Source of the DNA: Microcoleus sp. FACHB-DQ6
GTDB lineage: Bacteria > Cyanobacteriota > Cyanobacteriia > Cyanobacteriales > Microcoleaceae
Direction: 5' to 3'
Assembly (NCBI GenBank): GCA_014695175.1
Contig: JACJNV010000335.1
Location: 1 to 33,423, forward strand
DNA length: 33,423 nt
Shown piece by piece: positions 10,626 to 17,758 of the stretch. Each line of letters opens with the position of its first letter. The stretch's first letter is position 1. The position numbers were made by a program, and so were the translations under genes. The notes beneath the pieces are model-generated. The model did not search any database, was not told the DNA's origin, and saw only the letters and a program-made list of their open reading frames with translations.

Positions 10626-10927
10626 AATGCTTTTTCTTTAGTTATTTTGCGGTTTGTTATCAAGGTTCATGACATCTCAATAGCGCTTTCCAAGTTGAGC
10701 CTGGTAACTCAAAAAGGCAAAGAACATATTCTCCTCGTTCTGCTAGCACTTAGCAGCTACTCGCGCTGCATTTCCGTATTTTTTCTAGATTGAATGGTCA
10801 ATCGACCCTGTTAGCTCCTGTATATTTACTGAAAAAATGGCATAATTTGTTACTTAATCAATTGGCAATTATTGAGAATAATGGCAACAAAGCTTAAACA
10901 TAAACCCGGTTTCTTAAGGTAATTAAG

Positions 10928-10996
10928 TCAGGGAAGTTCCGAAAGTGGAAACAAGAAACAGCCTTTCATGCCAGGAGGCTGGGGAGCATCCTGACT
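10928..10996. other. Possible structured RNA or small inverted-repeat element
   Basis: An outer pairing GTCAGG/CCTGAC encloses two hairpins, TTCC-GAAAGT-GGAA and CAGCCT-(11 nt)-AGGCTG. I could not match this to a known riboswitch or small RNA family. Either strand could be the transcribed one; the minus strand would lead toward the kinase gene. Confidence 0.25.
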
Positions 10997-11557
10997 AATT
11001 TTGACATTGTTTTCGCTCGCCTTCGGTTGCAATTGTCACCTTTTTATTATTACGGCCAACTCGATCTATGGTTTCCTTGGTTGGGCGATCGAATATCCTG
11101 TTGGAAGCGCCTGTATGAAAATTTGTTTAAATTTAGGCGCTCGCCTTTTCTATGGTTTTCGCTAATTCTCGATTTATCTGTCCTAAATTTAATTTAATAC
11201 AGACTTTCGGGCAATCCGATATTTTAGAGAATTTTCCTGGCCTTCTAATTGTTTTATGCTATCGATTTGATTTTTTTAAATTATTAAAATCCACCGCAGC
11301 AGAGATCAGTTTTAAGTTAAACACTTGAGGTAGTTGCAGGGTATGGTTAAATTGGCTGAACTCAAGGGCGATTCCCTACCCTTCACCGAACGCACCCGGG
11401 TTCGGGATAGCTTCGCTTTACGAACAGTTTTTGCCCAATTTTTGCATTTTTTGAGAAGTGTAGAAATTGTTAGATAATACTAAGATTTAGGGTATCACAT
11501 TTTTGACTAAAGTCAAGGTCTTTCAAGCTTGATGAACAGAAATGGGGATCGCGAGGA

Positions 11558-11795
11558 TTAAAGTTTGGGCAAAGTAATGATAAATTGCGTATAAACTCGC
11601 ATTGCGCTTTGTATATTTAAAGTGCCACCCTGCAGTCGGGCACTAATATCGCGAGCCAGAGACAATCCAAAACCGATGGCTTCTGCTGTCGGTTTAGTAG
11701 TAAAGAAAGGCTAAATTTTTACTTTGCTTTTTAGAGAAATTCCGAGGTTGTTTTCGGAGAGAAAAAGTTCAAGTGCTTTTGCCAGTTTTGCCATT
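11558..11795 (-). pseudogene. Remnant of a histidine kinase ATPase domain
   Basis: On the minus strand from about 11710 down to the TAA at 11560-11558 the frame reads PFFTTKPTAEAIGFGLSLAR, continues DISARLQGGTL and ends FIITLPKL. This is the G-box region and C-terminus of a HATPase_c domain. Immediately upstream in the same frame is a TAG in place of the usual residues before PFFTTKP. Further upstream LSENNLGISLKSKVKI resembles the N-box/F-box neighbourhood but is shortened. No kinase core precedes it, so it is a decayed 3' fragment, possibly of a relative of the adjacent multi-PAS kinase. Confidence 0.8.
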
Positions 11796-11812
11796 TTTAC
11801 CAAATTTTGGAT

Positions 11813-11956
11813 AATATCGTTTCCGGTTGCACTTCTTATGATATCGAGGACACGGCTTGGCCTGTCCCTACCCCGATTCATTGTAGGGACTTAGGTCAAG
11901 CCGTGTCCTGACTGGGGGTAATATTAATTCCGATGCTACCGGAGTTGATATAATAA
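11813..11956. repeat. Inverted-repeat element with GGACACGGCTTG arms
   Basis: The arms GAGGACACGGCTTGGCCTG (about 11847) and GGTCAAGCCGTGTCCTGA (about 11900) pair, with GTCCCTAC/GTAGGGAC inside, giving a stem of roughly 28 bp with a few mismatches. The flanks TTTCCGGTTGCAC (left) and GATGCTACCGGAGTTGATAT (right) are inverted relatives of the motif at 5652, 5919 and 5968. This suggests one mobile repeat family with terminal inverted ends. It contains no ORF. Confidence 0.65.
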
Positions 11957-12161
11957 AAATTTCAGTTTATCGAACGGTTCCTTGCTGCCATTTTTATGCT
12001 TTTAAAATGCAGCATAAAAAGCATTTTAAATGATATTTATAAAATCGCGAGTGAGAGCCAGTAAGCCTATTTCAGACCGAGCGAGCGCACTGTCATACTC
12101 GATATAAATTATTATATTGAAGTGGCGAGCAGGCTGCTCTGAGCGACGAACTGCTACAAAC

Positions 12162-13115
12162 TTAAGAAGCCGTTTTCAGTATTGCCTTCGCTTCCTCAAT
12201 ATTTTGGGCAACCAATTTGCCCGACTCGATAAAGGCTGCTCTTTCAGTATCGCTGAGTTCAAGTTCCACTATTTGTTCGACTCCCTGAGATCCCAAGCGG
12301 CACGGCACTCCTAAAAAGATATCTTGCACGCCGTATTCGCCGTGCAAATAAACGCAGCAAGGCAAGAGTCGCGACTGATTAAATAAAATAGATTCTACCA
12401 TCAAACAGACAGCAGATGCGGGAGCAAAATAAGCACTACCAGTCTTCATCAATTCTACAATTTCTGCGCCGCCGTGGCGAGTTCGCTGTACGAGCCGGTC
12501 GATCGCCCCAGCATCCATAAGTTGATTGATGGGAATACCGTTGACGGTGGAATAGCGGGGCAAAGGAACCATCAAATCGCCGTGAGAACCGATGACAGTT
12601 GCATTGATTTCAGCAATTGAAACTCCCAATTCCATTGCTATAAAAGTTTCAAAGCGGGCGGAGTCGAGAACTCCCCCCATACCCATGACTCGGTGTTTTG
12701 GCAACTCCGCTGCTTCCCAAGCTAAATAAGTCATGATATCTAGGGGATTTGTGACTGTGATTAAGATTGCTTCGGGAGAATGCTCGATCGCCTGTTTTGT
12801 GGCTTCGGTGACAATTCGAGCATTGATTTTAATTAAATCTTCCCGATTGATACCGGGTTTGCGCGGCACCCCGGCGGCAATTACTATAATATTTGAGTTG
12901 GTGGTATCTGTATAATCATTTGTACCGACAATTTGGCGATCGTGGCGTTCCACTCCCCTGGCTTCCATCAAATCCAAAGCAACGCCCTGCGGCCAACCCT
13001 CAACAATATCTAGCAATACTACATCTGCCAGATTTTTCTCAGCAATTCGCTGGGCTAACGTACTGCCGACTTTGCCTGCACCAATAATTGATACGCGGTT
13101 TGATGGAGAATTCAT
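12162..13115 (-). CDS. mdh: Malate dehydrogenase, LDH-like type
   Basis: NAD-dependent oxidation of malate to oxaloacetate in the cytoplasm. The 317-residue length fits bacterial LDH-like MDH. The N-terminal Rossmann motif is GAGKVGSTLAQ. An acidic residue at the end of the next strand (LLDIVEG) suits NAD rather than NADP. Substrate-binding arginines lie in PRKPGINREDL, NPLDIM carries the Asp of the catalytic relay, and GSHGDLMVPL carries the catalytic His. The C-terminal domain ends in a helical segment (VAQNIEEAKAILK). The ATG at 13115 follows directly on a 7-base tandem repeat (ATTTTAG) that forms the 5' leader, so no classical Shine-Dalgarno is visible. It is transcribed away from the ndhO gene upstream, with a 130-base gap. 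Confidence 0.95.
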   Translation of the reverse strand: MNSPSNRVSIIGAGKVGSTLAQRIAEKNLADVVLLDIVEGWPQGVALDLMEARGVERHDRQIVGTNDYTDTTNSNIIVIAAGVPRKPGINREDLIKINARIVTEATKQAIEHSPEAILITVTNPLDIMTYLAWEAAELPKHRVMGMGGVLDSARFETFIAMELGVSIAEINATVIGSHGDLMVPLPRYSTVNGIPINQLMDAGAIDRLVQRTRHGGAEIVELMKTGSAYFAPASAVCLMVESILFNQSRLLPCCVYLHGEYGVQDIFLGVPCRLGSQGVEQIVELELSDTERAAFIESGKLVAQNIEEAKAILKTAS

Positions 13116-13118
13116 TGG

Positions 13119-13160
13119 ATTTTAGATTTTAGATTTTAGATTTTAGATTTTAGATTTTAG
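13119..13160. repeat. Six perfect tandem ATTTTAG heptamers
   Basis: A 7-base short tandem repeat of the kind frequent in filamentous cyanobacteria. It sits directly upstream of the mdh start codon, in its 5' untranslated leader, where copy number could affect expression. A seventh, imperfect unit (ATTTGAG) follows. Confidence 0.95.
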
Positions 13161-13245
13161 ATTTGAGCAATGAGCTTAATTGGGGAAAGGTGCGCGGTGT
13201 GCACCCTTCGCTACATTAAGAACAGTGATGTTTAGTTTTGGTGAG

Positions 13246-13461
13246 TTAGTTAAAATCTTCGAGTTGGTCTACCCGCAGCCAAATATTGGGGGTGGGTACT
13301 TTGCCAAATTTGACGAAGGCGTAGTCGCCGCGAACATCCATCACTTCGCCCTTTGTTTCAAATATATACGAGGAAAAGCGCTGGTCGCTGGCTTTGGCTT
13401 CTAGACTATTTTCCAATTTTTCGCGTACAGCGCGAACTATACTGCCTTTCTTGATTGCCAT
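13246..13461 (-). CDS. ndhO: NAD(P)H-quinone oxidoreductase subunit O
   Basis: NdhO is a small peripheral subunit of the cyanobacterial and chloroplast NDH-1 complex, which works in cyclic electron flow and respiration at the thylakoid membrane. The 71-residue product matches the family over its full length: [20 protein letters not shown] at the start, [20 protein letters not shown] in the middle and a terminal [13 protein letters not shown]. No membrane segment is present, as expected. A weak AAAGCAAG tract precedes the ATG. The gene stands alone between mdh and mutM, all on the same strand. A GGTGC/GCACC hairpin just downstream (about 13187-13206) could end transcription, but it lacks a T run on the right side. 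Confidence 0.95.
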   Translation of the reverse strand: MAIKKGSIVRAVREKLENSLEAKASDQRFSSYIFETKGEVMDVRGDYAFVKFGKVPTPNIWLRVDQLEDFN

Positions 13462-13780
13462 AACTTGCTTTGTTTAGTTTAAAAAACTATACAAATTTTA
13501 ATCTAGATTTGGCTGGAAAGGACTTCTTCTTTCTTCTGACATCTGGCACCCTTCTGGCTTAACAGGATTTCCGACCTGTTCCACAATAGTTCAATATTCT
13601 TGTGGGCTGGGTGTCCCGCCCGCCCCTGACAGCCTTATTGACAAGGGTACAAGATATCAGTTCTTCCTTCTTCCTTCTTTCCTCTCCCGCCTTCTTCCCT
13701 CTTATTCCTTATTCCTTCTTCCTGACATCCGTTACATCCGTTACATCCGTGACAGCATCCGTTGCCGAACTTCCTTCCGC
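13462..13780. repeat. Intergenic repeats between ndhO and mutM
   Basis: No gene is seen. Around 13540-13615 there is a degraded copy of the palindromic element found inside the RibD-like gene. It shares CATCTGGCACC, CCTGTTCCACAA and TTCTTGTGG blocks. Next comes a polypyrimidine tract (13660-13720, CTTCCTT-type units). Last are 9-base tandem CATCCGTTA units (13726-13764) close to the mutM stop codon. Confidence 0.7.
13726..13764. repeat. 9-base tandem CATCCGTTA repeat
   Basis: Three adjacent units plus one after a 3-base spacer. A related run (ATCCGTTAA units) occurs at 29374-29420, again just downstream of a minus-strand gene. Confidence 0.85.
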
Positions 13781-14713
13781 TTATTGCTGACAGGCGGGGC
13801 AAAAATGAGTCGATCGCCCTGCTAATTTTATACGTTCGATGGTTGTGGAGCAAGTGCGACAGGGTTGACCGGCGCGATTGTACACCCAAGCAACGCCGCC
13901 GTAGTTGCCGTTGACACCTTGGACGTTGAGAAAATTGCTAAAAGTAGTGCCGCCGGATTCGATCGCCTTCTGTAAAACTTGAATAATAGCTGTATGGATG
14001 CGCCCAATTTGCTCTGCGGTCAAATCCGCGCACAGATTTGTGGGCATCACTCCCGACAAAAACAAAGTTTCGTCTGCGTAAATATTTCCCAAACCAGCTA
14101 TCAGTGACTGGTCTAGCAAAGCTGTTTTAATTGGTCGCGCCCGCCGGTGCAGCTTGCGGGTCAAATATTCTGTTGTAAATTCGTCTGAAAACGGTTCGGG
14201 GCCTAAGAGTTTCAAACCTATGACAGTGCTGGAAACCTCGGTTTCTGCCGGCACGTACCACATTTGCCCGAAGGTGCGCTGGTCTACAAACCGTAATTCT
14301 TGGTTTCCTTCAAAAAACAGTCGCACTCGCGCGTGTTTTTGCAAGGGTTCGGATCGGTTCACCCACAGCAGTTGCCCGGTCATCCGGAGGTGAACGCCCA
14401 ACCAGCCGGCTTTTGAAGGAAGGAGGAAGGAAGAAGCAAGAGCGGAAGAGCTTGGAGTTCGATCCCTAAATTCTCCCCCTTTCCCTTTCTCCCTTTCTCC
14501 TTCGGGGAATTGAGATAGTTCTGCCAGTAGATATTTGCCGCGTCTGTACCAGCGGGCGATCGACTTTCCTTTGAGTTTTGTCAAAAAATCGGTCGCAGAT
14601 ATTGAGCGGGCGATCGTGCTGTTTAACAACACGTCCCCGCCCAACATTTCTCGATCGAGGGTTGCTTGATTCAAACCCCGGCAAATAGTTTCAACTTCTG
14701 GCAGTTCTGGCAC
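13781..14713 (-). CDS. mutM: Formamidopyrimidine-DNA glycosylase (Fpg/MutM) with low-complexity insert
   Basis: Bifunctional base-excision repair enzyme that removes 8-oxoguanine and formamidopyrimidines and cleaves the abasic strand. It starts at GTG (14713-14711). The N-terminus PELPEVETICRGL supplies the catalytic Pro and Glu. The conserved Lys lies in RRGKYLLAEL (about K60). GWLGVHLRMTGQLLW, LLDQSLIAGLGNIYADE (helix-two-turn-helix) and the C-terminal zinc finger (CRTCS...FCPAC, four Cys) are intact. The 310 residues exceed the usual 270-285, because residues about 70-100 (14414-14506) are a purine-tract-encoded GEREKGKGGEF...SSSALASS segment between two conserved strands. The gene starts 2 bases after the psaE stop, so the two are very probably cotranscribed. 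Confidence 0.95.
   Translation of the reverse strand: MPELPEVETICRGLNQATLDREMLGGDVLLNSTIARSISATDFLTKLKGKSIARWYRRGKYLLAELSQFPEGEREKGKGGEFRDRTPSSSALASSFLLPSKAGWLGVHLRMTGQLLWVNRSEPLQKHARVRLFFEGNQELRFVDQRTFGQMWYVPAETEVSSTVIGLKLLGPEPFSDEFTTEYLTRKLHRRARPIKTALLDQSLIAGLGNIYADETLFLSGVMPTNLCADLTAEQIGRIHTAIIQVLQKAIESGGTTFSNFLNVQGVNGNYGGVAWVYNRAGQPCRTCSTTIERIKLAGRSTHFCPACQQ
14414..14506 (-). repeat. In-frame purine-rich insert in mutM
   Basis: On the coding strand this reads as GGAGAAAGGGAGAAAGGG-type units followed by CTTCCTTCC-type units, resembling the intergenic low-complexity tracts at 13660-13720. It encodes about 31 residues absent from typical MutM between the KYLLAEL strand and GWLGVHLRM. Confidence 0.65.
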
Positions 14714-14715
14714 AA

Positions 14716-15099
14716 TTAGCGCTGTTCTGTTCCTTGACCTTGAGGCGAACCTTGGACGGTGCCCGGCGTTTCGGAGCCCGCTTTGCTGTCCGCGGTAGTT
14801 TTCGGCTGCTGCGAGGGGCTACCCTGGCCGGTTTGCCGAGTTTTCTCGTCGAGCGTGGTTTGTTTGCCGCCGGAAGCTACTGGAGTCCCTGTTTTCGCTT
14901 TTGCTTTGGGCGCTGCCACTTCCACTAATTCGCTTTCGGCGTAGTTGTTGGTGTTGACGCCTGCATAATTTACGCTGTTAAAGCGAACGATAACTGGGTA
15001 TTTAATGCCGCTTTGGTCTACCGTAGCAACGGTGCCCACTTCTTGATACCAGTAGGATTCTTTGCGGAGAATCCGGACTGTAGAACCGCGTTGAACCAT
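14716..15099 (-). CDS. psaE: Photosystem I subunit PsaE (subunit IV) with long C-terminal tail
   Basis: PsaE is a stromal-side photosystem I subunit that helps dock ferredoxin and supports cyclic electron flow. Residues 1-62 are canonical: [20 protein letters not shown], then [15 protein letters not shown] and [16 protein letters not shown], an SH3-like barrel. Residues 63-127 form a tail rich in Gly, Gln, Thr, Ser and Pro, giving 127 residues against about 70-76 usually. The ATG at 15099 is chosen over an upstream in-frame start at 15135: it begins the conserved MVQRG and has AAAGGA ten bases before it. The tail shows no clear domain and looks disordered. mutM follows with a 2-base gap. Confidence 0.94.
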   Translation of the reverse strand: MVQRGSTVRILRKESYWYQEVGTVATVDQSGIKYPVIVRFNSVNYAGVNTNNYAESELVEVAAPKAKAKTGTPVASGGKQTTLDEKTRQTGQGSPSQQPKTTADSKAGSETPGTVQGSPQGQGTEQR

Positions 15100-15388
15100 G
15101 AGCTTTTTTTCCTTTGCGATGAATAAACGGATCAAGCCATTTTTTTTACTCTAGTCGATCGCGCGGCGCATTTAAAGTCTGCAACGGATTTTTTACTTTC
15201 CGCGCCGTTTTTTGTCTGCTGTTTGTAAAGAAAAGTAAATACTTTGGTAGGGCGATCGCTGAGGTTGCAAAATAAATAAACCCACATTATCCGTCAAATA
15301 AAACCAGTAGGAGCGAGTTGAAAACAAACTTTACAAATAGTTGTGAATTGGTACAGTTAAATGTTGTTCTGCGAAATTCTGATAAGTC

Positions 15389-16219
15389 ATGACTGAACCT
15401 CACGCAACAGTAATACTGGCGATCAGTGCTGACGGTAAAATTGCAGATGCAGTACGATCGCCCGCGAGATTCGGTTCTGCCAACGACAAAGCCCACCTCG
15501 AACAGCAAGTAGCAGCAAGCGACGCGGTTTTGTTCGGCAACGGCACGTTACAGGCTTATGGGACGACGATGAGAGTGATTTCGCCGGAATTAGTCAAACA
15601 GAGGGAAGTGCAAGGGAAGCCCCCACAACCTGTGCAAATTGTATGTTCGCGATCGGCCCAATTTGACCCAAACTTGCGATTTTTCCAGCAACCGGTGCCT
15701 CGGTGGCTGCTGACAGGGCAAGACTGTAGGGAAACGCCATTGCCGTCTCCGTACCCGACAAAAGACAGTAAGTTCGATCGCACATCTGGCACCATTCTCA
15801 AGAACGGGCAAGATGCCCGTTCCACAAGAGATGAATTTTCTTGTGGAACAGGCATCTTGCCTGTTCATAAAAGGCTTATTGAGAACGATGCAACACCTCA
15901 GTTCGATCGAGTTATCTATGCGAAAACCGCAGGTGGAGAGATTGATTGGATTGATGCGTTTCAACAGCTAGCAAGCTTCGATATCAAACGCTTGGCGATT
16001 CTGGGCGGGGGAAAACTCGTAGCCTCTGTGCTGGCTGCAGGCTTGGTAGACGAACTTTGGCTGACGGTGTGCCCGTTAATTTTGGGCGGGGCGGATGCAC
16101 CGACGGCTGTTGAGGGAGAGGGTTTTTTGGCGGATTTAGCCCCGAAATTGGAACTGTTGGCGGTTAAACAGGTGGGACAAGAGGTATTTTTGCATTATCG
16201 GGTCGATCGAACTAACTGA
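15389..16219 (+). CDS. RibD C-terminal-domain (dihydrofolate reductase-like) protein with repeat inserts
   Basis: Probable NADPH-dependent reductase related to the 5-amino-6-(ribosylamino)uracil phosphate reductase half of RibD; no deaminase domain is present. It starts MTEPHATVILAISADGKIAD, where the substrate-binding ISADGKIA is typical. It continues with DAVLFGNGTLQAYGT, then LAILGGGKLVASVLAAGLVDELWLTV (nucleotide-binding GGGK) and PLILGGADAPT. Between WLLTGQ and FDRVIYAKTAGGEIDW there are two repeat elements: a short palindrome (15726-15754) read as CRETPLPSPY, and a large palindrome (15781-15899) read as NGQDARSTRDEFSCGTGILP. Both are in frame without stops. The exact substrate is not known. 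psaE lies upstream in divergent orientation. Confidence 0.88.
   Translation: MTEPHATVILAISADGKIADAVRSPARFGSANDKAHLEQQVAASDAVLFGNGTLQAYGTTMRVISPELVKQREVQGKPPQPVQIVCSRSAQFDPNLRFFQQPVPRWLLTGQDCRETPLPSPYPTKDSKFDRTSGTILKNGQDARSTRDEFSCGTGILPVHKRLIENDATPQFDRVIYAKTAGGEIDWIDAFQQLASFDIKRLAILGGGKLVASVLAAGLVDELWLTVCPLILGGADAPTAVEGEGFLADLAPKLELLAVKQVGQEVFLHYRVDRTN
15726..15754. repeat. GTAGGGA-type palindromic repeat inside the RibD-like gene
   Basis: GTAGGGAAACGCCATTGCCG followed by TCTCCGTAC is a diverged copy of the palindrome that is better preserved at 30742-30770. It lies within coding sequence and keeps the frame. Confidence 0.65.
15771..15909. repeat. Palindromic repeat insertion flanked by AGTTCGATCG direct repeats
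   Basis: Arms 15802-15829 and 15839-15866 pair over 28 bases with two G-T positions, around a 9-base loop. Outer TTCTCAA (15795) and TTGAGAA (15879) also pair. The 10-base AGTTCGATCG occurs on both sides (15771-15780 and 15900-15909). Repeat plus insert is 129 bases, exactly 43 codons. Confidence 0.85.
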
Positions 16220-16249
16220 AGCTCAAACGTACTCCGAGACTAGGGTTTG

Positions 16250-16405
16250 ACGATTAAGCCCTCCGATCCCCCCTAGCCAAGGGCGGGCACGGGGGCACCG
16301 CCCCTACGAAGGGGGGAACCGGAGGCGCTCAAAGTCCTCCTTCCGCTCAAAGTCCCGCAACAACCAGGGGGATTTAGGGGGATCGGGTTTCGGACAAAAG
16401 CGAGA
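16250..16405. repeat. G/C-rich dispersed repeat between the RibD-like gene and the COG3146-like gene
   Basis: CCGATCCCCCCTAGCC at the left and GGGGGATTTAGGGGGATCGG at the right are inverted relatives. Inside are a GGGCGG/CCGCCC hairpin around CACGGGGGCAC and two copies of GCTCAAAGTCC. No gene is seen in the 297-base gap (16220-16516). The CCCCCTAAATCCCC motif links it to the MITE-like elements at 17759 and 30473. Confidence 0.6.
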
Positions 16406-16516
16406 TTTGTGAGGTTTCAAGGTTCAGTTGACACCAGTTGCCATTCAGCTTTCCCAGCGATCGAATAATTGTATTAACTTAAATGAAGTTCGATCGCTCT
16501 ACGCTCAAATCTCCCT

Positions 16517-17713
16517 ATGCTGAAACAGCCAAAACCTGAATATTCTGTAGCCTGGATTAGCAAAATAGGCGAAATCCCGCAAGCGTCGTGGGATGCCCTG
16601 GCGATGCCACTAAAAACTCCTTTTCTGGAATGGGATTGGCTGAACAATCTCGAAGTCTCGGGCAGTGCGACAGGTAAAACCGGTTGGCTGCCGCATCACT
16701 TAACAGTCTGGCGAGACAAACAGTTGATTGCTTGCGCGCCACTTTATGTCAAAAGTCACAGTTACGGGGAATTTGTATTCGATAATCAGTGGGCGGATTT
16801 AGCCCAACGTTTGGGTGTTCACTATTATCCCAAATTGATGGGAATGACGCCGTTTACTCCGGCTGAAGGCTATCGGTTTTTGATTGCCGAGGGAGAAGAT
16901 GAAGACGAGTTAACCGGAGTAATGGTAAGCGCGATCGACCATTTTTGCGATCGCCACAATATCTCCGGCTGCAATTTCCTTTATGTCGATCCAGAATGGC
17001 GCGAAAGAATGGAACGCCACGGTTTCAGCAGTTGGCTGCACCACAGCTATATTTGGCAAAATCAAGGATATCAAAATTTTGACAATTATTTAGGCGCATT
17101 TAATGCCAACCAGCGCCGCAATATCAAGCGCGAACGCAAAGCAGTCGATCAAGCTGGTTTGTTGGTAAAAACGCTGACAGGCGATGAAATTCCCCAAGCC
17201 ATGTTTGGTCAAATGTATGCTTTTTATGAGAATACTTGCGACAAATTTGGTTGGTGGGGAAGCAAGTATCTGACTAAGCGATTTTTTGAACAGTTGCACC
17301 ACAATTATCGCGATCGAGTTTTATTTGTAGCCGCCTACGACAAGGAAGATGACAGACAGCCGGTGGGTATGTCTTTTTGTTTGTATAAGGGCGATCGACT
17401 GTACGGGCGTTATTGGGGCAGTTTGCAGGAAATAGATTGCTTGCACTTCGATGCTTGTTACTATACGCCGATCGAATGGGCGATCGATCGGGGCATCCAA
17501 AGTTTCGATCCCGGTGCCGGCGGGCGGCACAAAAAACGGCGTGGCTTTCCAGCTACGCCAAATTATAGTTTGCACCGATTTTATAACAACCGTCTGGCCC
17601 AAATTCTCAAGTCTTATATCGGTCAAATCAACGAAAGAGAACAGGAGGAAATTGATGCAATCAACGAGGATTTACCTTTTACTAAGTTACCTCCGTTGTT
17701 ACTCGGCGATTGA
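16517..17713 (+). CDS. GNAT/FemAB-like protein of the COG3146 (DUF482) family
   Basis: Predicted acyl- or aminoacyl-transferase-like protein of 398 residues; its substrate is unknown. Family members are often annotated as peptidoglycan-related N-acetyltransferases, which is not proven. Recognised from the order of conserved blocks: TPFLEWDWLNNLEVSGS near the N-terminus, then LIACAPLYVKSHSYGEFVFD, FLYVDPEWRERM, NQRRNIKRERKAV (basic helix), GRYWGSLQEIDCLHFDACYY, and FDPGAGGRHKKRRGF near the C-terminus. No signal peptide or membrane segment. It probably uses the ATG at 16517, which fits the family start but has no strong ribosome-binding site. The window offers no operon partner. Confidence 0.85.
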   Translation: MLKQPKPEYSVAWISKIGEIPQASWDALAMPLKTPFLEWDWLNNLEVSGSATGKTGWLPHHLTVWRDKQLIACAPLYVKSHSYGEFVFDNQWADLAQRLGVHYYPKLMGMTPFTPAEGYRFLIAEGEDEDELTGVMVSAIDHFCDRHNISGCNFLYVDPEWRERMERHGFSSWLHHSYIWQNQGYQNFDNYLGAFNANQRRNIKRERKAVDQAGLLVKTLTGDEIPQAMFGQMYAFYENTCDKFGWWGSKYLTKRFFEQLHHNYRDRVLFVAAYDKEDDRQPVGMSFCLYKGDRLYGRYWGSLQEIDCLHFDACYYTPIEWAIDRGIQSFDPGAGGRHKKRRGFPATPNYSLHRFYNNRLAQILKSYIGQINEREQEEIDAINEDLPFTKLPPLLLGD

Positions 17714-17758
17714 CGGTTGACTGGGCATTTGGAAGTGGAAATTTGGAATTACTAACAG

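Larger units (their letters stand above)
10626..12161. other. 1.5-kb gene-poor region with repeats and a kinase remnant
   Basis: No convincing intact gene lies between mdh (minus, upstream) and the kinase gene (minus, downstream). Visible content: a half copy of the AAACCCGGTTTCT repeat at 10902-10914; a possible folded RNA at 10928-10996; an unconvincing 44-codon ORF at 11343-11477 (plus); a histidine-kinase C-terminal remnant at 11558-11795 (minus); and a large inverted-repeat element at 11813-11956. The length and decay suggest a lost gene rather than a long regulatory leader. Confidence 0.6.

Noticed and set aside
10928-10996. Cobalamin or c-di-GMP-I riboswitch
   Set aside because: Some similarity in GGGAAG and GCCAGGAGGCTGG-like segments, but the conserved cores of both classes are missing.
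11343-11477. 44-codon plus-strand ORF in the gene-poor region
   Set aside because: No homology recognised, poor ribosome-binding context, and it sits among decayed sequence.
15100-15135. Upstream start for psaE adding 12 residues
   Set aside because: The family start MVQRG has a good AAAGGA site; the extra residues are not seen in PsaE.
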